Below are positions 7,610 through 13,581 of a DNA stretch of 13,581 nt, in pieces. Made by a program: the position numbers and the translations under genes. A model generated the notes under the pieces. It was not told the DNA's origin and searched no databases. It saw nothing but the letters and a program-made list of their open reading frames with translations. Origin of the DNA: JBEAOO01 sp041164825 (GTDB taxonomy: Bacteria > Pseudomonadota > Gammaproteobacteria > Burkholderiales > Burkholderiaceae_C); assembly GCA_041164825.1 (NCBI GenBank), contig JBEAOO010000122.1:1-13581 (forward strand), in the 5' to 3' direction. Position 1 is the first letter of the stretch, and every line of letters starts with the position of its first letter.

Positions 7610-7767
7610 GCAATGTGAGGCGAGCGAGGCGGTGCGTCACACGGCGTCGCATTCACGGGCATGCAGGGTGCAGCTGGCGTCCCCGATGGGAGATCGTTGC
7701 TTGTGTGCGAGCTTCATTCAGAGGTTGGTGCTCGGTGAGCGCTGTGCCGCATCCGCTTTGCTCCGTG

Positions 7768-7781
7768 CCCCCCCCCCCCCC
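7768..7781. repeat. Homopolymer run of 14 C's
   Basis: An uninterrupted C14 (G14 on the coding strand of the flanking minus-strand genes). It lies 105 bp past the flgH stop and 228 bp upstream of the regulator ATG. Such runs are prone to slipped-strand length change, and also to sequencing error. It is not inside a supported coding region. Confidence 0.9.
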
Positions 7782-7885
7782 GCCTCGACCTGCGCAAAGC
7801 GAATCCGGCCCATCGCCGCCCGCGCGCCGACCGCCGAAAAGGACGCAGCCTCAAGCCATGTCACCACCACCACCACCCAAGCCCC

Positions 7886-8596
7886 TCACCAAAAGGCCAG
7901 GCTGTCGGCCAGCACCTTTTGCACCCAGCTGCGCGATGAGGCCTCGGACACATCGCCCCGGCCCAGCAGCTCCATGCGTGCGTTCACGGTGTCGGCCGAG
8001 GCCACGACGTTGCCGGCGCGGATGTCTTTGGGGTTGACGATGCCCGAGAAGCGCAGCAGGTTGCTGCCGCCATTGAGCGCCATGCTGCGGTCGCCGGCCA
8101 CCACCAAGTGGCCGTTGGGCAGCACGTTGATCACGGTGACCGCGAGCTGGCCGGTGAACTTGCTCTCGTTCTCGGTGTGGCCATTGCCTTTGAAGGCGTT
8201 GCTGCCCGAGGCTGCGGCGTCGAGGTTGAGCACCGAGGCGATGAAGCCCGAGCCGGCGTTGGCGCCCGGGCCTTTTTGGCTCAGGCTGCTGTTGCGCGAG
8301 GTGTCGGTCTGGACCTTGTTGCTGGCGGTCAGGGTTTCGGCAATCTCGATCTTCAGCGTGTCGCCCACGCGGCGCGGGCCGCGGTCGCCCGAGAACAGCG
8401 AGTTGGCCGTCATGCCGGGCTGAAAAATCGCACCGGTGTTGACGCGCTCCACCAGCGGCGAGGGCGCCATGGCCGTCACGGCGAAGGGCACTTGCGGGCC
8501 GCTGCTGCTGGGGGGCGCGCTGGCGCAGGCGCTCAGCAGGGCGGCGAGCAAGGCGAGGGCGGCAGCGCAGCGGACGGGATCGGAAACGGGCTTCAT
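7886..8596 (-). CDS. flgH: Flagellar L-ring protein FlgH (outer-membrane lipoprotein)
   Basis: A 236-residue lipoprotein that in flagellated bacteria forms the L ring around the rod in the outer membrane. The signal peptide ends in a lipobox LSAC with acylated Cys24. The mature part shows the FlgH hallmarks in order: GAIFQ, SLFSGDR, RRVGDTLKIEI, TSRNSSLS, a central F-x-G-x-G segment (NAFKGNG), FTGQLAVTVINVLPNGHLVVAGDRSMALN, LLRFSGIVNPKDI, and a C-terminal Trp-rich tail. Length is normal. The ATG at 8596 is preferred: TGGAG lies five bases upstream. A TTG 24 bases earlier would spoil the signal peptide. It is the last gene of a three-gene minus-strand unit. flgG and flgI, the usual neighbours, are absent, so this is either a displaced sole copy or a second FlgH. 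The sequence cannot decide between them. Confidence 0.93.
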   Translation of the reverse strand: MKPVSDPVRCAAALALLAALLSACASAPPSSSGPQVPFAVTAMAPSPLVERVNTGAIFQPGMTANSLFSGDRGPRRVGDTLKIEIAETLTASNKVQTDTSRNSSLSQKGPGANAGSGFIASVLNLDAAASGSNAFKGNGHTENESKFTGQLAVTVINVLPNGHLVVAGDRSMALNGGSNLLRFSGIVNPKDIRAGNVVASADTVNARMELLGRGDVSEASSRSWVQKVLADSLAFW

Positions 8597-8641
8597 GGGG
8601 GCTCCAGGTGGGGCGGGCAATGCAAGGCAAGTCAGTGGGCG

Positions 8642-9199
8642 TCAATTCGCAGGCGGTGTCAGCACGGCATCCAGCACCGGGGCGAGCTTGCGTTCGGTGC
8701 TGCTCCAGCGGGCCATGGGCAGGCTGGGGTTGTAGGCGTACTGGCTGCTGGCGAGCACGCGGCCATCGCTGCGTTTGAGCGTGAGCGAGGCGGCGGTCAG
8801 CACCTGCCGGTACTGGCCCACCAGCGGCGGGGTGTCCCACGCAAACGCGGCGTCATAGGTCAACCAGATCGCGCATTGCGTGGGCGGTGTACCGTCTTCG
8901 TAGATGCGGCTGGCGACCTGGCGCTTGCGCAACTCGGATTGCAGCGAGGGCAGCAGGTCGGCCACCTGTGCGTCGGGGTTGTGCGCGATGCACAACTGCG
9001 TCACCGCCGGGTGCGGATGCTGCACGGTGAGGGTGGCCTGCCCCGGGGCGTCTGACACGGCCATCGACGCGGCGGCCCCGCCCGCCTTGGCCAACTCCCA
9101 CAGCGGCAGGGGGCTGAGGATGCCGCAGCCGGTTTGCAGGCTGCAGGCCAGCGCCATCAGCAGCGCAAGCGGCAGGCGATGAGACAGCTTGTGCTTCAT
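8642..9199 (-). CDS. Small lipoprotein of unknown function
   Basis: A 185-residue predicted lipoprotein. The basic N-terminus (MKHKLSHR), a hydrophobic stretch and LQTGC suggest acylation at Cys25, although Leu is at -4 and not -3 of the lipobox. The mature part has a short hydrophobic Ala-rich segment, then a mixed alpha/beta body with TQLCIAHNPDAQVADLLPSLQ, RIYEDG, CAIWLTYDAAFAWDTPP and LKRSDGRVLASSQYAY. From memory this resembles a family of short betaproteobacterial lipoproteins that are sometimes mislabelled FtsI. I see no penicillin-binding motif and would not use that name. It lies nine bases downstream of the helical protein gene and 45 bases upstream of flgH on the same strand, so co-transcription is likely. 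An envelope role alongside FlgH is an inference from context only. Confidence 0.8.
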   Translation of the reverse strand: MKHKLSHRLPLALLMALACSLQTGCGILSPLPLWELAKAGGAAASMAVSDAPGQATLTVQHPHPAVTQLCIAHNPDAQVADLLPSLQSELRKRQVASRIYEDGTPPTQCAIWLTYDAAFAWDTPPLVGQYRQVLTAASLTLKRSDGRVLASSQYAYNPSLPMARWSSTERKLAPVLDAVLTPPAN

Positions 9200-9208
9200 G
9201 GTGGCGCC

Positions 9209-9658
9209 TCATTTCAAGGCGCTCACGCCCAGCGCGAGCGTGCTCAGCGCCGAGTCGGCGCCGCTGCTGAGGGCGTCGCCCACGGACGTGGCGGCCTCGC
9301 CCACGGCGTCTGCGGCGTCGCTGATCTCGTTGCCGGCCGTGGACACCATGTGGGCCACCGACTGGTAGGCGTGCTGCGCACTGCGCTCGACGCTGTGACC
9401 GACGTTCTGCAGTTCCTGCGCAGTGCCCTCGGCCAAGTGCACCACGCCCTCGGCCGCTGAGGACAAGGTGTCGGACAGCCGCTGGAGGGCATCGCTGCTG
9501 AACGACACGCTGGCGCTGGCCGCATCGGTGACCGCGCCGGTGATGGCAGCCGCCGACGCGGCTGCCGCGCCATAGGCCTTCTCGGTCACCTCCCAAGGCG
9601 TCAGTCGTGTTTGCGAGTTGGTGGGCGACACATAGGAGACGGAAGACAGGCTGCTCAT
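9209..9658 (-). CDS. Ala/Ser-rich helical protein of unknown function
   Basis: A 149-residue protein with no signal peptide or membrane segment. The N-terminus is Ser/Thr/Asn-rich (MSSLSSVSYVSPTNSQTR), and then the sequence becomes long amphipathic helices rich in Ala, Ser, Val, Asp and Glu with roughly 11-residue periodicity (for example DAADAVGEAATSVGDALSSG), like LEA or apolipoprotein-like surface-binding helices. I do not recognise the family. The start is well supported: a GGAG eight bases upstream of the ATG at 9658. It is the first gene of the unit that continues with the lipoprotein (9-bp gap) and flgH. The polar, unstructured N-terminus would suit a type III/flagellar-exported protein, but nothing in the sequence proves export. 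The strong base bias and consistent reading frame support it being real. Confidence 0.75.
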   Translation of the reverse strand: MSSLSSVSYVSPTNSQTRLTPWEVTEKAYGAAAASAAAITGAVTDAASASVSFSSDALQRLSDTLSSAAEGVVHLAEGTAQELQNVGHSVERSAQHAYQSVAHMVSTAGNEISDAADAVGEAATSVGDALSSGADSALSTLALGVSALK

Positions 9659-9753
9659 GGGGAGGGCTCCAAAAGGTTGAGAGGGCGTGGCTGTAGCCTA
9701 GGAGCCCCGTCTGGCCGTGAATCGCCGATCAGCGCGGTCTTGCCCCTGAGTCA

Positions 9754-9766
9754 TGACGCCGCGTCA
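9754..9766. promoter_or_regulatory. Inverted repeat TGACGC-C-GCGTCA, possible operator for the flgH unit
   Basis: Perfect 6-1-6 dyad about 96 bp upstream of the first gene of the minus-strand unit. No sigma-28 or sigma-54 promoter is evident beside it, and the factor that would bind is unknown. Confidence 0.3.
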
Positions 9767-9890
9767 GCACCTGTGGGCGGGGGCGATGCCGCGTGAGGCG
9801 AGCGTGCCGCGTGTGATGAACGGTGGCGGCACATCGCGCTGGATGTGAGCCAGGGTGTGGGGGCGTGACGCCCTGGTTTCGCTGCTCGCG

Positions 9891-9906
9891 CTGCAAGCAG
9901 TTGCAG
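9891..9906. promoter_or_regulatory. Distal LacI-type operator-like dyad
   Basis: CTGCAA-GCAG-TTGCAG: six-base arms around a four-base centre. It agrees with the proximal dyad (10064-10077) at 12 of the 14 core positions. The two dyads are 172 bp apart, which would allow looping by a tetrameric repressor. Confidence 0.45.
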
Positions 9907-10062
9907 AAAATCGTAGGTGATTTCACTGACGGCGGTGGACGTGTCGCGATGCGTGAATCGCTCCCGGATCAGTGCGCAAGTCATTGATTTCAATGTGTTT
10001 TGCCGGACTCGATTGACTTAAAAACTACTGAGAAAAACATTAACGTCGGCTGAACACCCTGA

Positions 10063-10091
10063 TTGCAAGCGCTTGCAGCTGTCTCTATTCT
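10063..10091 (+). promoter_or_regulatory. Candidate sigma-70 promoter of the GH3 gene
   Basis: TTGCAA (10063-10068) as -35 and TATTCT (10086-10091) as -10, separated by 17 bases, each matching four of six consensus positions. The proximal operator covers the -35 box. A second possible -35 (TTGACT, 10013-10018) has only a poor -10 (CATTAA) at 19 bases, so transcription could alternatively begin upstream of the operator. Confidence 0.45.
10064..10077. promoter_or_regulatory. Proximal LacI-type operator, perfect 14-bp palindrome
   Basis: TGCAAGCGCTTGCA is fully self-complementary with the central CG typical of LacI/GalR-family operators. It overlaps the -35 box of the candidate promoter and lies 64 bp before the GH3 start. 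This is a classic repression geometry: a sugar-derived inducer would release the block. No LacI-family gene is in the window, so the regulator would act from elsewhere. Confidence 0.6.
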
Positions 10092-10131
10092 GCGTTGGCC
10101 CTCCGCCCTGCGGTGAGGCCCCGATCAACAG

Positions 10132-10136
10132 AGGAG
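10132..10136 (+). promoter_or_regulatory. Ribosome binding site fixing the GH3 start
   Basis: AGGAG five bases before the ATG at 10142. The reading frame stays open upstream to at least 10073, but only the start at 10142 follows a ribosome site and yields a proper lipoprotein signal. Confidence 0.85.
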
Positions 10137-10141
10137 ACAAC

Positions 10142-13100
10142 ATGCGAATTCAAGACCGAGCACATCGGCTCGCCTGGGCGTGCATCGCCGCAGCGGCTGT
10201 CAGCGCTTGCGGCGGCGGGAGTGACAGCAGCACCCCCACGCCCGCCGTGGACGTGACCGCGTTCACCACCGCCACGCTCAGCGATTGGCCCGCCATCACC
10301 AGCGGCATCGCCCGCGAGACCAGCGTCGAGACCCAGGTCTCGGCCCTGCTGGCCAGCCTGAGCCTGGAGGAGAAAGTCGGGCAAATGACGCAGGTGGAAA
10401 TCCAAAACGTCACGCCCGAAGAAATCATCACCTACCACCTGGGCTCGGTGCTCAACGGTGGCGGCTCGTTCCCTGGGCAAAACAAGGGCGCGGCCGTGGC
10501 CGACTGGCGTGCGCTGGCCGACCAGTTGTGGGAGGCCTCGATGTCGCCACGCAATGCGCACCCGATCCCGCTGATCTGGGGCACGGATGCCGTGCACGGC
10601 CACAACAATGTGAAGGGCGCGACCCTCTTCCCGCACAACATCGGCCTGGGTGCCGCGCGCGACCCCGAGCTGATGCGCCGCATGGGCGAAGTGACCGCCC
10701 GCGAGGTGGCGCGTTCGGGCATCGACTGGGCGTTTGCGCCCACGCTGGCCGTGGTGCGCGATGACCGCTGGGGGCGCACCTACGAGGGCTTCTCCGAGGA
10801 CCCGTTGATCGCGCAAACCTACGGCGGCCAGATCGTGCTCGGCCTGCAAGGCGCGCTGGGCAAAGACCCGAAGTCCAACGAAAAAGTGATCGCCACCGCC
10901 AAGCATTTCATTGGTGATGGCGGCACCACCTCGGGCACCGACCAGGGCATCACCGTGGCCACCGAGCAGGCGCTGATCAACCTGCATGCCCGTGGCTACT
11001 ACACCGCGCTGCAAGCGGGCGCGCAAACCGTGATGGCGTCCTACAGCAGCTGGCAAAACAGTGCGCAGGGCGAAGGCGCACGGGCCACCAAGATGCACGG
11101 CAACGGCTACTTGCTGACCGATGTGCTGAAGACCAAGATGGGCTTTGACGGCTTTGTGGTGTCGGACTGGAACGGCATCGGCCAGGTCAAACCCGGCAAC
11201 AGCGACGCCGCCGCCGATTGCACCAACGCCAACTGCCCGCAGGCCATCAACGCCGGGGTCGACATGGTGATGGTGCCCTACCGCGACGACTGGAAGGCCT
11301 TCATCGCCAACACCATTGCCAGCGTGCGCAGTGGCGAGATCGCGCAGAGCCGCATCGACGATGCCGTGCGCCGCATCTTGCGCGTGAAGGTGCGCGCCGG
11401 CCTGTTCAGCAAGCCCAAGCCCTCGGCCCGCAATGCGAGCGATGCGGTGGGCACCGACGAACACCGCGCCGTGGCGCGTGAGGCTGTGCGCAAATCGCTG
11501 GTGCTGTTGAAGAACAACGGCGCCGCACTGCCCCTGGCCCGCACGGCCAAGCTGCTGGTGGCGGGCAAGAGCGCCGACAGTTTGTCGAACCAAACCGGCG
11601 GCTGGTCACTCACCTGGCAAGGCACCAGCAACACCAACGCCGACTTCGGCGGTGGCACCACGCTGTGGCAAGCGGTGCAGAAAATCGCACCCAACGCCGT
11701 GCTCGACACCAGCGCCAATGGCGCGCTGGGCAGTGCCGAGTTCGACGCCGCCATCGTGGTGATTGGCGAGACGCCGTATGCCGAAGGCGTGGGCGACCTC
11801 GGCCGCACCAAGACGCTGGAACTGGCCAAGCTGCAGCCGGCCGACATCGCGCTGATCCAGGCGCTCAAGGCCAAGGGTGTGAAAAAGATCATCACCGTGC
11901 TCTACAGCGGCCGGCCGCTCTATGCCAACCGCGAGATCAATGCGTCTGATGCGCTGGTGGCCGCCTGGCTGCCCGGCACCGAAGGCGACGGCCTGGCCGA
12001 TGTGCTGTTCCGCGCGGCCAATGGTGCGGTGAACTTCGACTTCCAAGGCACGCTGTCGTACTCCTGGCCCAAGTCGGCCTGCCAGGTGGCGCTCAACTAC
12101 GGTGACGCCGGCTACGACCCGCTCTACGCCTACGGCTACGGCTTGCGCTACGCGGCGCCGGGCACCGACCAGGCCGCCTACGACGAAACCAGCGCGTCCC
12201 AAGGCTGCGGCATGCCCGCCGATGGCGGTGGCGGCACGGCCACGCAAGCGCTGAGTGCCTTTGACGGCACCAACCAGAACGGCTTCATTGCCCGCCTGGG
12301 TGCACCGAGCAACTGGAACGTGCCGATCTCGCTGTCGACCGCCAGCAGCACGACCTCGGCCGCCGGTGAAATCACCGCCACGCCGATTGACGATCGCAAC
12401 GGCAAACAGTGGGCTGCATTGCGCGTGAAGTGGAACGACGCCGCCGGTCAGGTCTACCTGCAAACCGATGGCGACGCCAAGCAAGACCTGCGCAGCTACC
12501 TCAATGCCCCGAGTGGAGCGCTGGTGTTTGATGCCAAGGTCTACACCGCACCCGCGGCCTCGGTGAAGATGCGCGTGGACTGTGGCTACCCCTGCATCGG
12601 CGAGATCGATGTGACCGAGGTCTTCAAGACCCAGGCCGTGGGCAGCTGGAAACAGCTGGCCGTGCCGCTGAGCTGCTTCAGCACCCGCGGCACCGACTTC
12701 ATGCTCATCAACACGCCGTTCTTGCTCTACACCACCGCCGGCTTTGAGCTGGGTGTGGCCAATGTGCGCTGGGAGCCCAACGCCACGCCGAACGTACCGT
12801 GTGAATCGGGCGCGGGCCCGACGATCCTGAGCATCACCGCCGACAAGGACCTGTACGTCAACGGCATCAGCGACGCATCGGCCCTGGCCACCCCGGGCTC
12901 GTGGTCCTACGGCAATGGCAGCTTGCAGCTCAACGCCGCGGCGTCTGACGGCGCGGGCGGCACGGTGATCGACGTGCAGTACCACGGCGTGACCGATGGT
13001 GGTGGCAACGGCGGCATCTTCCTGAGCGTGCCCGACAACACCTTCATCGATGCGTCGGCCGTGGCCGCCACCGGCGGGGTGGAGTTCGAGATCCGCGTGC

Positions 13101-13378
13101 TCGACTACGGCAACACCACGCAAGACTTCTGGGTCAAACTGGTGTGCAACCGCAATGCCGACAACTGCCGCACGGGCGACCTGACCAACTTGGTCGGCCA
13201 CCCGGCGGTGGGCACCTGGGCGACGGTGAAGATCCCGTTCTCGGCGGCCGGCTATGCGGCCAACGGTTTCGATCCGAGCAAGCTCTCGTCGGTGCTGGAG
13301 ATGCTGCCAGCCTGGAACGACCAGCTGGGCGAGATCCACTTCCAGCTGCGCAATGTGCGCATCCGCAAGGTGCTGTGA
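10142..13378 (+). CDS. Glycoside hydrolase family 3 lipoprotein, exo-beta-glucosidase (ExoP-like)
   Basis: A 1078-residue lipoprotein predicted to release glucose from beta-glucans or cello-oligosaccharides at the cell surface or in the periplasm. The signal peptide ends in VSAC (Cys23), followed by GGGS and a Ser/Thr/Pro linker. The GH3 barrel (about 60-410) has KHFIGDGGT and the nucleophile Asp342 in VVSDWNG. The GH3 second domain (about 455-690) has VIGETPYAEGVGD, where Glu548 aligns with the acid/base glutamate of plant exo-beta-glucanases. This layout matches bacterial ExoP-type enzymes of about 840 residues with one C-terminal beta-sandwich. Here there are two related ones (about 699-885 and 888-1078), so the protein is about 200 residues longer. 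Each has a Val-x-Cys strand, an A-V-G-(S/T)-W turn and an N-V-R end. It is a single gene with its own operator-controlled promoter and a terminator 11 bases after the stop. The exact linkage preference is not readable from sequence. Confidence 0.93.
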   Translation: MRIQDRAHRLAWACIAAAAVSACGGGSDSSTPTPAVDVTAFTTATLSDWPAITSGIARETSVETQVSALLASLSLEEKVGQMTQVEIQNVTPEEIITYHLGSVLNGGGSFPGQNKGAAVADWRALADQLWEASMSPRNAHPIPLIWGTDAVHGHNNVKGATLFPHNIGLGAARDPELMRRMGEVTAREVARSGIDWAFAPTLAVVRDDRWGRTYEGFSEDPLIAQTYGGQIVLGLQGALGKDPKSNEKVIATAKHFIGDGGTTSGTDQGITVATEQALINLHARGYYTALQAGAQTVMASYSSWQNSAQGEGARATKMHGNGYLLTDVLKTKMGFDGFVVSDWNGIGQVKPGNSDAAADCTNANCPQAINAGVDMVMVPYRDDWKAFIANTIASVRSGEIAQSRIDDAVRRILRVKVRAGLFSKPKPSARNASDAVGTDEHRAVAREAVRKSLVLLKNNGAALPLARTAKLLVAGKSADSLSNQTGGWSLTWQGTSNTNADFGGGTTLWQAVQKIAPNAVLDTSANGALGSAEFDAAIVVIGETPYAEGVGDLGRTKTLELAKLQPADIALIQALKAKGVKKIITVLYSGRPLYANREINASDALVAAWLPGTEGDGLADVLFRAANGAVNFDFQGTLSYSWPKSACQVALNYGDAGYDPLYAYGYGLRYAAPGTDQAAYDETSASQGCGMPADGGGGTATQALSAFDGTNQNGFIARLGAPSNWNVPISLSTASSTTSAAGEITATPIDDRNGKQWAALRVKWNDAAGQVYLQTDGDAKQDLRSYLNAPSGALVFDAKVYTAPAASVKMRVDCGYPCIGEIDVTEVFKTQAVGSWKQLAVPLSCFSTRGTDFMLINTPFLLYTTAGFELGVANVRWEPNATPNVPCESGAGPTILSITADKDLYVNGISDASALATPGSWSYGNGSLQLNAAASDGAGGTVIDVQYHGVTDGGGNGGIFLSVPDNTFIDASAVAATGGVEFEIRVLDYGNTTQDFWVKLVCNRNADNCRTGDLTNLVGHPAVGTWATVKIPFSAAGYAANGFDPSKLSSVLEMLPAWNDQLGEIHFQLRNVRIRKVL

Positions 13379-13387
13379 GTGGGTGAT

Positions 13388-13427
13388 GCGGGCGGCGATC
13401 GACAGGACAAGGTCGCTGCCCGTTTCT
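13388..13427 (+). terminator. Intrinsic terminator of the GH3 gene
   Basis: Arms 13390-13400 and 13411-13421 pair over 11 positions with two G-T wobbles around a 10-base loop. The stem extends by one more C-G pair outward, and GTTTCT follows directly. It starts 11 bases after the stop codon. The T-run is short but stem strength and position are good. Confidence 0.7.
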
Positions 13428-13440
13428 AGACTTTCCGCTT

Positions 13441-13482
13441 GACGTTTGACGTTTGACGTTTGACGTTTGACGTTCGATGTTC
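13441..13482. repeat. Heptamer tandem repeat (GACGTTT)
   Basis: Four perfect GACGTTT units (13441-13468) followed by two diverged ones, GACGTTC and GATGTTC. The 7-base period is head to tail. It lies in the intergenic region after the GH3 terminator and is a likely variable-number locus. Confidence 0.9.
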
Positions 13483-13503
13483 GGAGCGAGGGCGGCGATG
13501 GGC

Positions 13504-13580
13504 CGGGCCGATGTGCTCCGTGTCCTCCTGGCCCTCCCTTCGGGCGGTCCATTCCCCCTTTACCTGCGCACATCGGCCCG
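13504..13580. repeat. 13-bp perfect inverted repeat with 51-bp spacer
   Basis: CGGGCCGATGTGC at 13504-13516 is exactly complementary to GCACATCGGCCCG at 13568-13580. The spacer contains a smaller GCCC/GGGC hairpin. It could be a structured 3' element, an attenuator of a gene beyond the window on either strand, or a dispersed intergenic repeat. The right arm ends one base before the window edge, so it may extend further. Confidence 0.8.
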
Positions 13581-13581
13581 A

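Larger units (their letters stand above)
7541..7885. other. Intergenic region, 345 bp, between flgH and the two-component pair
   Basis: No supported gene lies here, and the plus-strand open frames are low-complexity shadows. It holds the leader of the regulator gene with GTGAA direct repeats, a run of 14 C's (7768-7781), and a CAC/ACC triplet run (about 7861-7879) just after the flgH stop. I see no clear intrinsic terminator for the flgH operon and no confident sigma-70 promoter for the regulator, though one must lie here unless the regulator is read from the flgH transcript. Confidence 0.6.
9659..10141. other. Divergent intergenic control region, 483 bp
   Basis: The region separates the minus-strand flgH unit from the plus-strand GH3 gene. 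Near the flgH side it has a 13-bp dyad (9754-9766) and three GCCGCGT copies (9758, 9788, 9806). An imperfect hairpin (arms 9851-9857 and 9869-9875) follows. Then come the distal (9891-9906) and proximal (10064-10077) LacI-type dyads. The last 140 bases are markedly AT-richer, as expected of a promoter. Short open frames on either strand (for example minus 9751-9984) have no recognisable product and I do not call them. Confidence 0.65.
13379..13581. other. 3' intergenic region, 203 bp to the window edge
   Basis: No coding region is seen. In order it holds the GH3 terminator, a heptamer tandem array, and a 13-bp inverted repeat with a 51-bp spacer that reaches the last bases of the window. Confidence 0.65.

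Noticed and set aside
7615..8423. Plus-strand proline/arginine-rich open frames crossing the C14 tract and flgH
   Set aside because: The proline runs come from the C14 tract and CAC triplets. Most of their length is antisense to flgH.
9751..9993. Minus-strand small open frame in the divergent intergenic region
   Set aside because: It has no recognisable product and no ribosome site, runs through the distal operator-like dyad, and its C-terminal part is low-complexity.
10073..10141. Upstream extension of the GH3 frame
   Set aside because: It would start within the operator/promoter, has no ribosome site and destroys the lipoprotein signal. The ATG at 10142 has AGGAG at five bases.
10085..11593. 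Minus-strand open frame opposite the first half of the GH3 gene
   Set aside because: It would cover the GH3 promoter region and catalytic domain on the other strand and has no domain signature.
13441..13482. CRISPR array
   Set aside because: The 7-bp units are head to tail with no spacers and no cas genes are present.
11606..13573. Long minus-strand open frame opposite the GH3 gene
   Set aside because: It is an antisense shadow: low-complexity Gly/Arg/His/Val composition, it runs through the heptamer repeat and terminator, and it has no family resemblance.

Overview
This is a GC-rich bacterial window whose gene content fits a betaproteobacterium of the Burkholderiales, most likely Comamonadaceae or a close relative. 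The clues are a DnaE2-type error-prone polymerase, an OmpR-family two-component pair, a flagellar L-ring gene and the codon and GC style. The exact genus cannot be read from the sequence. There are no rRNA, tRNA or CRISPR features, and no recognisable transposase or integrase.

Layout, left to right. Bases 1-3075 (+) hold the 3' part of dnaE2 (imuC), entering from outside the window. It converges with a small YgjV-type inner-membrane protein gene (3095-3619, -). Next comes a block of visibly lower GC (about 3707-5166) carrying one gene, a secreted serine hydrolase of the class C beta-lactamase/PBP-like fold (4013-5140, +). A 29-bp direct repeat (28/29 identical) brackets this block exactly. 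The right copy is the 3' end of the adjacent histidine kinase gene, and the left copy is a duplicate of that end. The block therefore looks like DNA inserted at the end of the kinase gene.

The two-component pair follows on the minus strand: the OmpR-type response regulator (6812-7540) is first, and the EnvZ-like kinase (5169-6815) overlaps it by an ATGA. Upstream of the pair lie 345 noncoding bases with a run of 14 C's and phased GTGAA repeats. Next is a compact minus-strand operon, 9658 to 7886: an Ala/Ser-rich helical protein of unknown function, a small lipoprotein, and flgH. No other flagellar gene is visible.

The 483-bp region 9659-10141 is a divergent control region. It contains two dyads of the kind bound by LacI-family repressors, 172 bp apart, and one overlaps a plausible promoter for the last gene. 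That gene (10142-13378, +) encodes a 1078-residue outer-membrane-type lipoprotein. It has a complete glycoside hydrolase family 3 enzyme followed by two related C-terminal beta-sandwich domains. A good intrinsic terminator follows, then a heptamer tandem repeat and a 13-bp inverted repeat.

Functionally the window combines a mutagenic-repair polymerase, an envelope-sensing pair, an outer-membrane ring protein in an unusual setting and a sugar-responsive beta-glucan/glucoside hydrolase. I see no single fully novel system. The best leads are the repeat-bounded serine hydrolase block, the orphan flgH operon and the double operator in front of the GH3 lipoprotein.
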